From: Verrucomicrobiota bacterium
GTDB taxonomy: Bacteria > Verrucomicrobiota > Verrucomicrobiia > Limisphaerales > JAHEOI01
Length of the DNA: 8,447 bases
Assembly (NCBI GenBank): GCA_018610125.1
Contig: JAHEOI010000137.1
Coordinates: 1-8,447, forward strand
Direction: 5' to 3'
Below the pieces are notes generated by a model that worked only from the letters and a program-made list of their open reading frames with translations, was not told the DNA's origin and made no database searches. Shown piece after piece: positions 1 to 5,861 of the stretch (positions are counted from its first letter, which is position 1; the number at the start of each line of letters is the position of its first letter). The position numbers and the translations under genes were made by a program.

Positions 1-57
1 GCCGTCGGCGGCGGTGTTGTCGGTGACGCGATCGACCAAAAGCAACGGCGAAAATAA
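1..57 (+). CDS. C-terminal end of a probable glycine-zipper protein (partial)
   Basis: The window opens inside an open frame reading AVGGGVVGDAIDQKQRRK and then TAA at 55-57. Alternating small residues (AVGGGVVG) followed by a short charged tail resemble the end of glycine-zipper proteins, in which Gly-rich helices pack in or against the membrane. Such tails are common in small outer-membrane or periplasmic proteins of the 17-kDa antigen/Rick_17kDa type. Only 18 residues are visible, so the family is a guess from composition. The start, length and any signal peptide lie outside the window. Confidence 0.4.
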   Translation, partial: AVGGGVVGDAIDQKQRRK

Positions 58-80
58 GGGCCTCTGATTGCCGAGCGCTA

Positions 81-94
81 AGCAGGATCCTGCT
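81..94. repeat. 14-bp perfect palindrome AGCAGGATCCTGCT
   Basis: This is a perfect 14-bp palindrome located 23 nt after the TAA at 55-57. As RNA it could form a 5-bp stem with a GATC loop, and CGAGC (72-76) can alternatively pair with GCTCG (92-96). A second hairpin, AACGCT/AGCGTT with a TCC loop, lies at 142-156. Neither is followed by a T-run, so they are not convincing intrinsic terminators. They may mark the 3' end of the upstream transcript or be a protein-binding site. Confidence 0.4.
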
Positions 95-193
95 CGCGCG
101 GATGAAGCTTGGCCAGCGGCAAGCGTGATGGGTCGCAAGTCAACGCTTCCAGCGTTAAGGCTGCGCGGAATTGGGCCCCGTGGGATTGCCCCT

Positions 194-222
194 TTGAAAA
201 GCTCAAGAGGGCTTCCTATATT
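194..222 (+). promoter_or_regulatory. Sigma-70-type promoter for the pterin dehydratase gene
   Basis: A -35 box TTGAAA (194-199) and a -10 box TATATT (217-222) are separated by exactly 17 nt, and each matches the consensus at 5 of 6 positions. Transcription would begin near 229-230, leaving a leader of about 90 nt before the ATG at 321. The match is by eye, but it is the best promoter in the window. Confidence 0.6.
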
Positions 223-230
223 GGGGGGCA

Positions 231-281
231 AAGCGGTGCTTGACCGCTTCACATCTGGGTCAAACCCAGTTGATTTTGGGT
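231..281 (+). promoter_or_regulatory. Hairpin-rich 5' leader of the dehydratase gene
   Basis: Several inverted repeats lie between the predicted transcription start and the gene. AAGCGGT (231-237) pairs with ACCGCTT (243-249) over a 5-nt loop. CTGGGT (255-260) pairs with ACCCAG (264-269) over a 3-nt loop. AACCCA (263-268) can alternatively pair with TGGGTT (276-281), which excludes the second stem. Mutually exclusive stems suggest possible control in the leader, but no known riboswitch was recognised. Confidence 0.3.
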
Positions 282-320
282 TGAAACAAACGAACAATCA
301 GCAAACAAGGGGATTTTGAT

Positions 321-647
321 ATGAGCGAATTGGCAACCAAGGAGTGCGTTCCGTGCAAGGGAGGCACACCTCCATTGAAAGGCGAGGAACTGAAGCAGCT
401 TCAAGAAAAGCTCGGCAATAATTGGGAAGTAATTAATGAGCACCATTTAGAAAAGACCTTTACCTTCAAAAATTTTCGAGAAGCCCTTGACTTTACCAAC
501 AAGGTGGGCGAGCTGGCGGAGCAGCAAGGACATCACCCCGATATCGGGCTGACATGGGGGAAAGTCAAAATCGACATCTGTACCCATAAAATCGATGGGC
601 TTACCGAAAGCGATTTCATTTTGGCTTCAAAAATCGACCAGTTGTAA
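321..647 (+). CDS. phhB: Pterin-4a-carbinolamine dehydratase (4a-hydroxytetrahydrobiopterin dehydratase)
   Basis: This 108-residue protein is the usual size for the PCD/DCoH family, which dehydrates 4a-hydroxytetrahydropterin after aromatic amino-acid hydroxylation so that the pterin cofactor can be recycled. The family's active-site histidines are visible: H71 and H72 in EQQGHHPDI, and H89 in ICTHKIDGLTESDF. The N-terminus carries CVPC (C9, C12) followed by GGTPPL, an arrangement I recall from many bacterial members, where it may bind metal. The ATG at 321 is preceded by AAGGGG (307-312) at an 8-nt spacing. No phenylalanine hydroxylase gene is adjacent, so the partner enzyme is unknown. Bacterial PCD-like proteins also occur without hydroxylases, and some members are linked to molybdopterin metabolism. 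The family call is firm; the physiological role is not. Confidence 0.93.
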   Translation: MSELATKECVPCKGGTPPLKGEELKQLQEKLGNNWEVINEHHLEKTFTFKNFREALDFTNKVGELAEQQGHHPDIGLTWGKVKIDICTHKIDGLTESDFILASKIDQL

Positions 648-661
648 TAGGGAGATAAAAG

Positions 662-677
662 GAAGACCATTGTCTTC
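662..677 (+). other. Small hairpin after the dehydratase gene
   Basis: GAAGAC (662-667) and GTCTTC (672-677) form a perfect 6-bp stem with a 4-nt CATT loop, 14 nt after the stop codon. Only TT follows, so it is weak as an intrinsic terminator. It may stabilise the transcript end together with the larger hairpin at 693-719. Confidence 0.35.
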
Positions 678-692
678 TTAAAGGCATAAGAG

Positions 693-719
693 AGGTTGGG
701 ATCATTCAGATCCCAACCT
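693..719 (+). terminator. Strong 11-bp hairpin, probable transcript end
   Basis: AGGTTGGGATC (693-703) pairs perfectly with GATCCCAACCT (709-719) around a 5-nt loop ATTCA. It lies 46 nt beyond the dehydratase stop codon and well before rpoD, where a terminator would be expected. No U-tract follows on either strand, so it is either a non-canonical terminator, a 3'-end-stabilising hairpin, or a bidirectional structure. Confidence 0.5.
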
Positions 720-939
720 GGGAGATGATGGCCTGTTTCAACCAAATCGAGTGGCGTCTTTGTGCAAATTTAGCTCTTTTGACGTCAAATTTTGTGTGTT
801 TGAGACCAACGACAACTCGAGCAACCAGGCGGAGGAGGTTGGGGACGCGAGGGAGGCTTTCGATCGATTTCAGCCAGGCTGGCAGTGGCAATGCTCAGGG
901 AAATCCTCGGTTTTGGGCTGAAAACTGGGGAAGTGCCCC
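720..939. other. Non-coding spacer upstream of rpoD, with a 12-bp palindrome
   Basis: I see no convincing gene here; the short open frames on both strands have unnatural composition. A perfect 12-bp palindrome, TTTGACGTCAAA, occupies 778-789, and CAAATTT is directly repeated at 765-771 and 786-792. A short GTTTT/AAAAC stem (910-914/921-925) and a GGGG/CCCC stem (927-930/936-939) lie just before the putative rpoD -35 box. The palindrome could be an operator for a dimeric regulator, but nothing in the sequence identifies a binding protein. Confidence 0.35.
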
Positions 940-968
940 TTGACTTAACTCCCTCCCCTGCCCATATT
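940..968 (+). promoter_or_regulatory. Candidate rpoD promoter
   Basis: TTGACT (940-945, 5 of 6 to consensus) is followed after 17 nt by CATATT (963-968, 4 of 6). TATTAA at 965-970 with a 19-nt spacer is the alternative -10. The predicted start near 975 would give a leader of about 45 nt before the rpoD ATG. The -10 element is weak, so confidence is moderate. Confidence 0.4.
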
Positions 969-1019
969 AACGCGTCCTTTGTTGTGTGAATGATGTCTTA
1001 GGATAAACCCCAGTCGAAT

Positions 1020-2921
1020 ATGGCTAAATCGAAGGCTAAGCAACCGACTTCAGAAACCACCTCGCTCAAGGGATCACGAACGGCCAAGAATCACGCCACC
1101 AAGGGGCGATCTCCCAAAAAGCGGTCAGGCGATCAATCCAGGCAACCCGAGCGACCCGAGCGAAGTGGTGGTGGAAATGGCGCCCAACCTTCGCAAATCG
1201 AGCCCTCCGTAGATGGCCAACCGCAAGGGGGGAATGGCGATCCTTCGGGGGATGGTAAGGATTTCCACTTGGAGGTGCAAAAGGGATCGGAAGGCAACGT
1301 TGCCCTGACTGAAAAGATCAAAGAGCTTGTCAAGCTGGCCCAGGAGCAGGGATACCTGACATACAGCGATATTAACGAGGTATTACCGGAGGATTACGTT
1401 ACCGCCGAAGATCTCGATGAGATCTATGTCAAGCTTCGAAATTTAGAAGTTGAAATCGTCGATCAGGCCGAAGTCGATCGGGTCAAGCAATCCGGGCAAG
1501 AAGAGGAGGATGAGGAGAAGAACCGCTTGGATATTCTGGATGATCCGGTCCGGATGTATCTCAAGCACATGGGGCAAGTCCCATTGCTGACGCGGGAGCA
1601 AGAGGTCGAAATTTCCAAGCGCATCGAGGAGGCTGAAAACGAGGTTCGTCGGATTATTTATAGTTTTGGCTTCTGCGGCAAAGAGCACATTGCCCTTGCG
1701 GAAAAGTTGATTTCGGAGCCGCCGAAGGAGCGGTTCGATCGGGTCATCATCGACAAAAAGGTCGAAGGGCGAGAAAACCATCTCAAAGCGCTTCGCAAGC
1801 TGGTCAAGGAGGTTCGGGCATTGGACCAGCAGGTCGACGAAAAATATGCCGAGTACCAGCAAGCTTCTTCGAAAGACAAGCGAGAGAAGGCTTACGCGGA
1901 GTTCAAAAAGCTCGATGCCAAGCTCCAAAAGACCTTCGGCCGGTTTTATTACAAGCAGAAAGTCATCGAAGAGATGACGCTTGTCGCTGATAATATTTAC
2001 GAGAAAACGAGGCAAAGTCTTCGGTTGATTGAAGACCAAAAAAAGCAGCGCGCCTCGACGCAGCAGCAGAATACGATCGATGCCGAGCGAAAGAAGCTCA
2101 AGACGCTTGAGGAATTCGTTCGGATGAGCCCGGAGGAGTATTTGGAGGCCTACAGCAACCTGAGGCATTACATGAAGAAGGCCTTGGTTGCCAAGACCGA
2201 GATGGTGGAGGCGAATTTGAGATTGGTGATTTCGATCGCCAAGAAATATACCAACCGAGGGTTGTCGTTTCTCGATCTGATTCAAGAAGGAAACATGGGG
2301 CTCATGAAGGCCGTGGAGAAATTTGAGTATCGCCGCGGCTATAAATTCTCGACGTATGCCACGTGGTGGATACGTCAAGCGATCACCCGCTCGATCGCCG
2401 ATCAGGCCCGTACGATTCGCATACCGGTTCACATGATCGAGACGATCAACAAGCTGATGCGGGTCCAGAAGCAGTTGGTGCAAGAGTTCGGTCGGGAGGC
2501 CACTCCGGAAGAGATTGCGGACGAGATGCAAATGCCAGTGGACCGAGTGCGAGCGGTCCTTAAGATGGCTCAGCAGCCAATATCGCTACAGTCGCCGGTC
2601 GGAGATGGGGAAGACACCAATTTTGGGGATTTCATTGAAGACAAATCGGCGGACAATCCGTCGGATATGACCAGTTATAGTCTGCTCAAGGACAAATTGG
2701 GGGCTGTCTTAGACTCGCTCACCGACCGCGAGCGAAAGGTGCTGGGCCTACGGTTTGGCTTGGGTGATGGCTATTCCCGCACCTTGGAGGAAGTCGGTAA
2801 GCAATTCAAAGTCACGCGGGAGCGAATCCGCCAGATTGAAGCCAAGGCGTTGCGGAAGATGCGCCATCCGACACGTATCCGTCAGTTGCAAGGTTTTCTG
2901 GAGTCTGAAGACTTCGAGTAA
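1020..2921 (+). CDS. rpoD: RNA polymerase primary sigma factor RpoD (sigma-70)
   Basis: This 633-residue housekeeping sigma factor directs RNA polymerase to -10/-35 promoters. An N-terminal tail of about 95 residues is low-complexity (Lys, Ser, Pro and Gly rich). Region 1.1 follows at about 96-148 (LTEKIKELVKLAQEQGYLTY), then an acidic linker and region 1.2 from 174 (DDPVRMYLKHMG). A charged, coiled-coil-like non-conserved segment spans about 204-390. Region 2 starts near 395 (MVEANLRLVISIAKKY) and includes the promoter-melting segment around W449-W450 (TWWIRQAITRSI). Region 3 covers about 490-541. Region 4 starts near 567, with its helix-turn-helix at about 588-614 (TLEEVGKQFKVTRERIRQIE). 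Having both region 1.1 and the long non-conserved segment marks a group 1 sigma rather than an alternative one. The only nearby Shine-Dalgarno-like AGGA (1000-1003) is 16 nt from the ATG, so the start is poorly supported by the ribosome site. Confidence 0.97.
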   Translation: MAKSKAKQPTSETTSLKGSRTAKNHATKGRSPKKRSGDQSRQPERPERSGGGNGAQPSQIEPSVDGQPQGGNGDPSGDGKDFHLEVQKGSEGNVALTEKIKELVKLAQEQGYLTYSDINEVLPEDYVTAEDLDEIYVKLRNLEVEIVDQAEVDRVKQSGQEEEDEEKNRLDILDDPVRMYLKHMGQVPLLTREQEVEISKRIEEAENEVRRIIYSFGFCGKEHIALAEKLISEPPKERFDRVIIDKKVEGRENHLKALRKLVKEVRALDQQVDEKYAEYQQASSKDKREKAYAEFKKLDAKLQKTFGRFYYKQKVIEEMTLVADNIYEKTRQSLRLIEDQKKQRASTQQQNTIDAERKKLKTLEEFVRMSPEEYLEAYSNLRHYMKKALVAKTEMVEANLRLVISIAKKYTNRGLSFLDLIQEGNMGLMKAVEKFEYRRGYKFSTYATWWIRQAITRSIADQARTIRIPVHMIETINKLMRVQKQLVQEFGREATPEEIADEMQMPVDRVRAVLKMAQQPISLQSPVGDGEDTNFGDFIEDKSADNPSDMTSYSLLKDKLGAVLDSLTDRERKVLGLRFGLGDGYSRTLEEVGKQFKVTRERIRQIEAKALRKMRHPTRIRQLQGFLESEDFE

Positions 2922-2948
2922 GGAGGACAGGACCGTTTGTGGGGGTAG

Positions 2949-3004
2949 GGACCGCACTCCGCTGCGGTCCGCTCGTGAACCTCGGGGACGACGTCCCTAT
3001 CAGG
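2949..3004. repeat. Palindromic repeat cluster between convergent genes
   Basis: Consecutive inverted repeats fill the space after rpoD. GGACCGCA (2949-2956) pairs with TGCGGTCC (2963-2970). GGGAC (2985-2989) pairs with GTCCC (2993-2997). CCCTATCA (2995-3002) can pair with TGATAGGG (3021-3028), which competes with both the second stem and the terminator stem. The 13-mer CGTCCCTATCAGG at 2992-3004 recurs inverted at 5381-5393. This style of GGGAC/GTCCC-rich intergenic element recalls REP-like dispersed repeats in Verrucomicrobiota-type genomes; that resemblance is from memory, not a search. Confidence 0.45.
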
Positions 3005-3025
3005 TAAGCGCCTCTTCCCGTGATA

Positions 3026-3053
3026 GGGTCACAGTCCCCTGTGACCCACTTTT
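3026..3053 (+). terminator. Intrinsic terminator of rpoD
   Basis: GGGTCACAG (3026-3034) pairs perfectly with CTGTGACCC (3039-3047) over a TCCC loop, and is followed by ACTTTTCTGCCTTT on the plus strand. A GC-rich 9-bp stem with a short T-run is the form expected of a Rho-independent terminator. It sits about 105 nt after the rpoD stop and just before the convergent heptosyltransferase stop at 3060. On the minus strand no T-run follows, so it is unlikely to act in both directions. Confidence 0.65.
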
Positions 3054-3059
3054 CTGCCT

Positions 3060-4217
3060 TTATAGCGTGCCGTCCACGTGGGCTGGGTCGCTCATTGCCT
3101 GCAGCACCGATTCGACGACCTGAGCCACGGTGATTCCGGTCATGCACCGGAAATCCACCGGGCATTCTCTGAGGAAGCATGGGGCGCAAGGGACCGGCTG
3201 ACGAAGCAGGTAATGGGTGTTCATTCCCGGCAAGCCGGGCCCGGTCAATTCGGGCGAGGTGCTTCCGAAAAGCGCCACCGTCTTCGTTCCGACTGCCGCA
3301 GCCAAGTGCATCGGTCCGGAATCGTTTGTCAGCACCACTCGGCAAAGCTTCAAAGCGGCGGCCAGATCCGGGAGGGAGGTTTCCCCGACGAGATTGAGAG
3401 CGATTCGGCTGTCCTCTCTCCCTCGCAGGTGTTCCGCGATGGCGGTTGAGACCGGGTCATTGCGGCTGCCGAAGACAAGCCAAAGGCAATTGGTTGCACT
3501 GTGGAGTCGTAAGGCCGCATCGACCACACGCTCCGGAGGCCACCGTTTTGCCGGCCCGTATTCCGCGCCGGCATTCAAGCCGAGCCAGGGGCGTCCGAAG
3601 TCGCTCGGCTGTAATGATAAGATCGAGCGCTTGACGCGACTCAATGCCTGCTGAGGGACTTCAAGGTATGGCTCTAGCGGGTCTGTTGAAGCGTCCAGGG
3701 CTCCAACCAAGTGCAGGTATTGATGCAGATGGTGGGCGGCTGCCGTAGGACGAGCGCCGGGTGTGTCGGAAACAAGGCATCTCTCGACCTCCTTGGGAGA
3801 TTTTTTTCGCATGGGAAAGGTTTCCGCCCTCGGGGGGATTGCAGTGGTCAAAAAACGATCGCGCATGCCGTTTGAATGACCGATCCGTTCCGGGATGCCT
3901 GCCAGGTAGGCTTCAATGGCTGATCGAAAGGAATTTGGCAGGACCAACGCGGTATCGAAGCGCCCACGAAGCTTCCCGGCGACATGCCAGATGGATTCGT
4001 CACGATGGATCGGGATGATTTCGTCGATCACCCGCTGATTTTCCCAAAGTGCGGCAAGGGAGTGGCGCGTCAACAGGGCGATATGGGCCTTTGGTTTGGC
4101 CTCCCGGAGGCGTTTCAATGCCGGCTGCGTCATGACGCTGTCACCCAGCCAATTGACCCCGCGCACCAAGAGGCGCTCGCCTTCGTGAAAACCGGTGGGC
4201 TCAGCCATGAACGTCAA
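3060..4217 (-). CDS. waaF: LPS heptosyltransferase, glycosyltransferase family 9 (WaaF/RfaF type)
   Basis: This family-9 glycosyltransferase, predicted to act at the cytoplasmic membrane face, transfers ADP-heptose to the LPS inner core. The N-terminal domain starts with LLVRGVNWLGDSVM (16-29), in which D26 aligns with the family's catalytic Asp. The nucleotide-sugar-binding half shows NAGAEYGPAKRWP (215-227), TNDSGPMHLAAAVGT (297-311) and ALFGSTSP (315-322). A Cys-rich tail (C344, C347, C352, C358) matches what I recall of WaaF. Residues about 138-163 look like an insertion compared with remembered family members. The TTG at 4217 is chosen because GAGG (4228-4231) lies 10 nt upstream; it overlaps the previous stop as TTGA. 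The ATG at 4208 would shorten the protein by three residues but sits 19 nt from the GAGG. The gene is the second of a two-gene operon. WaaF (heptosyltransferase II) fits better than WaaC or WaaQ, though acceptor specificity cannot be read from sequence. Confidence 0.88.
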   Translation of the reverse strand: MTFMAEPTGFHEGERLLVRGVNWLGDSVMTQPALKRLREAKPKAHIALLTRHSLAALWENQRVIDEIIPIHRDESIWHVAGKLRGRFDTALVLPNSFRSAIEAYLAGIPERIGHSNGMRDRFLTTAIPPRAETFPMRKKSPKEVERCLVSDTPGARPTAAAHHLHQYLHLVGALDASTDPLEPYLEVPQQALSRVKRSILSLQPSDFGRPWLGLNAGAEYGPAKRWPPERVVDAALRLHSATNCLWLVFGSRNDPVSTAIAEHLRGREDSRIALNLVGETSLPDLAAALKLCRVVLTNDSGPMHLAAAVGTKTVALFGSTSPELTGPGLPGMNTHYLLRQPVPCAPCFLRECPVDFRCMTGITVAQVVESVLQAMSDPAHVDGTL

Positions 4218-5143
4218 GCTTGTTCTGCCTCAACCGGCGCGCTGCGGGTGGCAGGCTTCGATTTCCTTCTGTCTTTCCAGCGGCGATGGACCCAGAACCA
4301 ATTGGCGGGATCACGGAGAACCGCGTTTTCAAAGGCTTCATTGACGTCGCGCATGATGGCTTCTTTGGACCTCGGCTCTCCATTCTTATGACTCGGGATT
4401 CGCTCGCCGACTTCAATTCGCCATTTCCCAAGGCCGGTGCGAAAACAGATTGCCGTATAGAGGGTGCAGTTGTAACGATGGGTCAGGACAGCCGGTGCGA
4501 CCGATGTGGAGCATTGGCGGCCAATGAAAGGGATTTGCACCCCGGCTGAGCCCGCATGCTGATCGGCCAAGAGTCCCAACATCGTCCGGTGCTGAGCCAT
4601 CATCTCTTTGAGATGGCGCCCTTCAGTGCGCCTTTCAAAGAAGTGGCAATTTGAATGGCCACGCAGCCCTTGCAAGAGCTGATCAAGCGCCGGCTGGCCC
4701 AGCGCGCGATAGGTTGCCGCAAATCGGTAACCGGAGACCACCTCGCTGAGGCGGACATACAGCTCGAAATTGCCAAAGTGCCCGATCGCGAAGATCGTGC
4801 CTTTTTTGGGATTCTCCCGCTCATTGACCGTAAAATTGTCCAGCCCGACGAATTCCAGCCGGCGAAACAGTGCGTTGTTCGACATGGCCGCCGTCTTGAC
4901 GCCGCAGCAATACGCTTCCCCAATACGCCGAAAATTTTCCCGCGCAATGGCGCGAATCTCGCGAGGGGATTTCTCGGTGCCGAAGCAATCGCGCAGGTTG
5001 GCCAAGGCGACTCGCCGATGTCGGCAATCAAGGAGGTACGCGAGCGCTCCGCCCATCCGTCCGAGATGAGCGACTACCTGCAATGGCAGGCTCTGGATCA
5101 CCGCGATGAGCCCGCGTCCGACGCAATAAAGGATGCTATTCAA
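4214..5143 (-). CDS. lpxL: Lipid A biosynthesis acyltransferase (LpxL/HtrB/MsbB family)
   Basis: This 309-residue protein has the usual length and layout of the LpxL/LpxM family, inner-membrane enzymes that add secondary acyl chains to Kdo2-lipid A. The acyltransferase HX4E motif is present as H122-FGNF-E127 in AIGHFGNFEL. Other family features are the N-terminal hydrophobic helix (about 2-38), VALANLRDCFG (45-55), LLADQHAG..GVQIPFIGR (191-209) and the C-terminal DPANWFWVHRRWK (278-290). The start is TTG at 5143. The in-frame codons upstream contain no ATG or GTG before a TAA, and no clear Shine-Dalgarno site is seen. The 3' end overlaps the heptosyltransferase start, which points to translational coupling and a shared role in LPS assembly. 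The family cannot be split into LpxL, LpxM or LpxP from sequence by eye, so the symbol is provisional. Confidence 0.85.
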   Translation of the reverse strand: MNSILYCVGRGLIAVIQSLPLQVVAHLGRMGGALAYLLDCRHRRVALANLRDCFGTEKSPREIRAIARENFRRIGEAYCCGVKTAAMSNNALFRRLEFVGLDNFTVNERENPKKGTIFAIGHFGNFELYVRLSEVVSGYRFAATYRALGQPALDQLLQGLRGHSNCHFFERRTEGRHLKEMMAQHRTMLGLLADQHAGSAGVQIPFIGRQCSTSVAPAVLTHRYNCTLYTAICFRTGLGKWRIEVGERIPSHKNGEPRSKEAIMRDVNEAFENAVLRDPANWFWVHRRWKDRRKSKPATRSAPVEAEQA

Positions 5144-5234
5144 CCGTTCACCGTTTGATTGTAGGCCTTATCCGGGACGCCGCGGGGCTGTTTCCCATAC
5201 CGGGAAGCGACGTCCTGCCAGTCACCACGGCGTA

Positions 5235-5263
5235 AGGATATTCGGATCACGTTGCGATTTCAA
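5235..5263 (-). promoter_or_regulatory. Promoter of the LPS operon
   Basis: On the minus strand TTGAAA (5258-5263; 5 of 6 to the -35 consensus) is followed after 17 nt by TATCCT (5235-5240; 4 of 6 to the -10 consensus). Transcription would start near 5228, about 85 nt before the TTG at 5143. It is the best match found in the upstream region. Confidence 0.45.
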
Positions 5264-5302
5264 ACGACAAGCGGCCTAAAGAGTCCGTTCTCCAGTTCGG
5301 GG

Positions 5303-5331
5303 ACCGCAGATGGATGCGAATCAACGCAAAT
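5303..5331. repeat. Short dispersed-repeat fragment (ACCGCAGATGGATGCG type)
   Basis: ACCGCAGATGGATGCGAATC and the following ACGCAAAT resemble the CCGCAGAT/CGCAGAT phrases scattered between genes in many PVC-group and related genomes. They are also similar in style to the TTAACC ends at 5652 and 5861. The identification is from recalled pattern; no function is claimed. Confidence 0.3.
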
Positions 5332-5380
5332 AGAATACTGAGCGCAGACCGAAGGGACCTGCGGTGCACGGCCTTCCCTC

Positions 5381-5393
5381 CCTGATAGGGACG
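5381..5393. repeat. Inverted copy of the 2992-3004 repeat
   Basis: CCTGATAGGGACG is the exact reverse complement of 2992-3004. Beyond it both copies share TCGGG-AC before diverging. The two copies bracket the LPS operon and its promoter in opposite orientations, and this copy abuts the point where Uma2 similarity begins. Thirteen bases alone could match by chance in a window this size, so relatedness is tentative. Confidence 0.35.
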
Positions 5394-5561
5394 AGTCCCG
5401 ACGATCGAGCTCGCGAGAAATTGGCATTTTATGCCAAGGTCGGAACGCGGGAGGTGCTTTTGGTGGATCGGGATCCGTGGGCGTTGGAATTGTTTCGGTT
5501 GCGGGAGGGGCGATTGGCTCAGGTTAGTCGATCGACCACCGACAATGGCCAGGCCCTTGAG
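5394..5561 (+). pseudogene. 5'-truncated Uma2-family (DUF820) nuclease remnant
   Basis: The open frame at 5364-5675 contains SPDDRAREKLAFYAKVGTRE followed by VLLVDRDPWALELFRLREGR, which matches the C-terminal half of Uma2 proteins. That family has a PD-(D/E)XK nuclease-like fold and is usually about 190 residues long. The first 100 or so residues, with the catalytic Asp and Glu-X-Lys, are missing: similarity starts abruptly at 5394 beside a repeat. After about residue 66 (GQALE, ending at 5561) the sequence no longer resembles the family and runs into another repeat, ending TTDYTD. There is no Shine-Dalgarno site before the GTG at 5364. It is most likely a decayed fragment left by rearrangement. 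Uma2 genes are often multicopy, and the role of the family is poorly known. Confidence 0.65.
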
Positions 5562-5651
5562 TATGGATCAGCGCCCAGTCGGCCGCGACTGCAACGCAAT
5601 CTCCCGTATCTATTCAGGCTTGAATGTTTTAAGATAAGGAGAATTGAAGAA

Positions 5652-5861
5652 TTAACCACGGATTACACGGATTGATGGGACGAGGACTGCATGGCCGCTC
5701 AAAGCTTGGCACTGTGTGCCGGCCCTGTGAGCTGGATTCTCCCGGGAACAAGCGCTTGTGCTCGGATCGCGAGGTTTGTCTGAAGCGTTTGCTCCCGGGA
5801 GAATCCAGCTCACAGGGCTTTCACCGGCGATATCCGCGCATTCAGCGTAATCTGCGGTTAA
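5652..5861. mobile_element. Candidate non-autonomous element with TTAACC inverted ends
   Basis: The left end, TTAACCACGGATTACACGGA (5652-5671), and the right end on the other strand, TTAACCGCAGATTACGCTGA (from 5861 down to 5842), match at 16 of 20 positions as inverted repeats. The 210-bp unit has no credible gene and holds the large palindrome at 5722-5818. Both boundaries are TTAA, which could be part of the ends or a target duplication. The size and structure resemble a MITE or a composite of dispersed repeats. No transposase is in the window. The CACGGATTACACGGAT phrase is one I recall as recurrent between genes in several bacterial phyla. Confidence 0.4.
5722..5818. repeat. Large palindrome: 36-bp stem, 25-nt loop
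   Basis: Positions 5722-5747 and 5793-5818 are perfect 26-nt reverse complements containing GAGCTGGATTCTCCCGGGA. Pairing continues inward (5748-5757 with 5783-5792) with one A-C mismatch and one G-U pair, giving a 36-bp stem around a loop at 5758-5782. A stem this long cannot be chance. It could form a cruciform in DNA or a very stable RNA hairpin. No T-run follows, so it is not a standard terminator. Confidence 0.85.

Noticed and set aside
68..319. Plus-strand open frame of 83 codons before the dehydratase
   Set aside because: It has no family resemblance, spans a strong promoter and several hairpins, and lacks a ribosome site.
725..943. Open frames on both strands upstream of rpoD
   Set aside because: Arg-rich or biased composition, no Shine-Dalgarno site, and no recognisable domain.
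1443..2531. A 362-codon open frame on the minus strand
   Set aside because: It is antisense to rpoD in a shadow frame, is Leu/Arg-rich without family motifs, and the plus-strand protein is unmistakably RpoD.
2812..3345. Minus-strand open frame of 177 codons across the rpoD end and the terminator
   Set aside because: It runs through the terminator and the ends of two real genes, with Gly/Arg/Ser/Pro-rich composition typical of a shadow frame.
4655..5158. Plus-strand open frame of 167 codons
   Set aside because: Antisense to the lipid A acyltransferase, whose HX4E and WFWVHRRWK motifs fix the coding strand.
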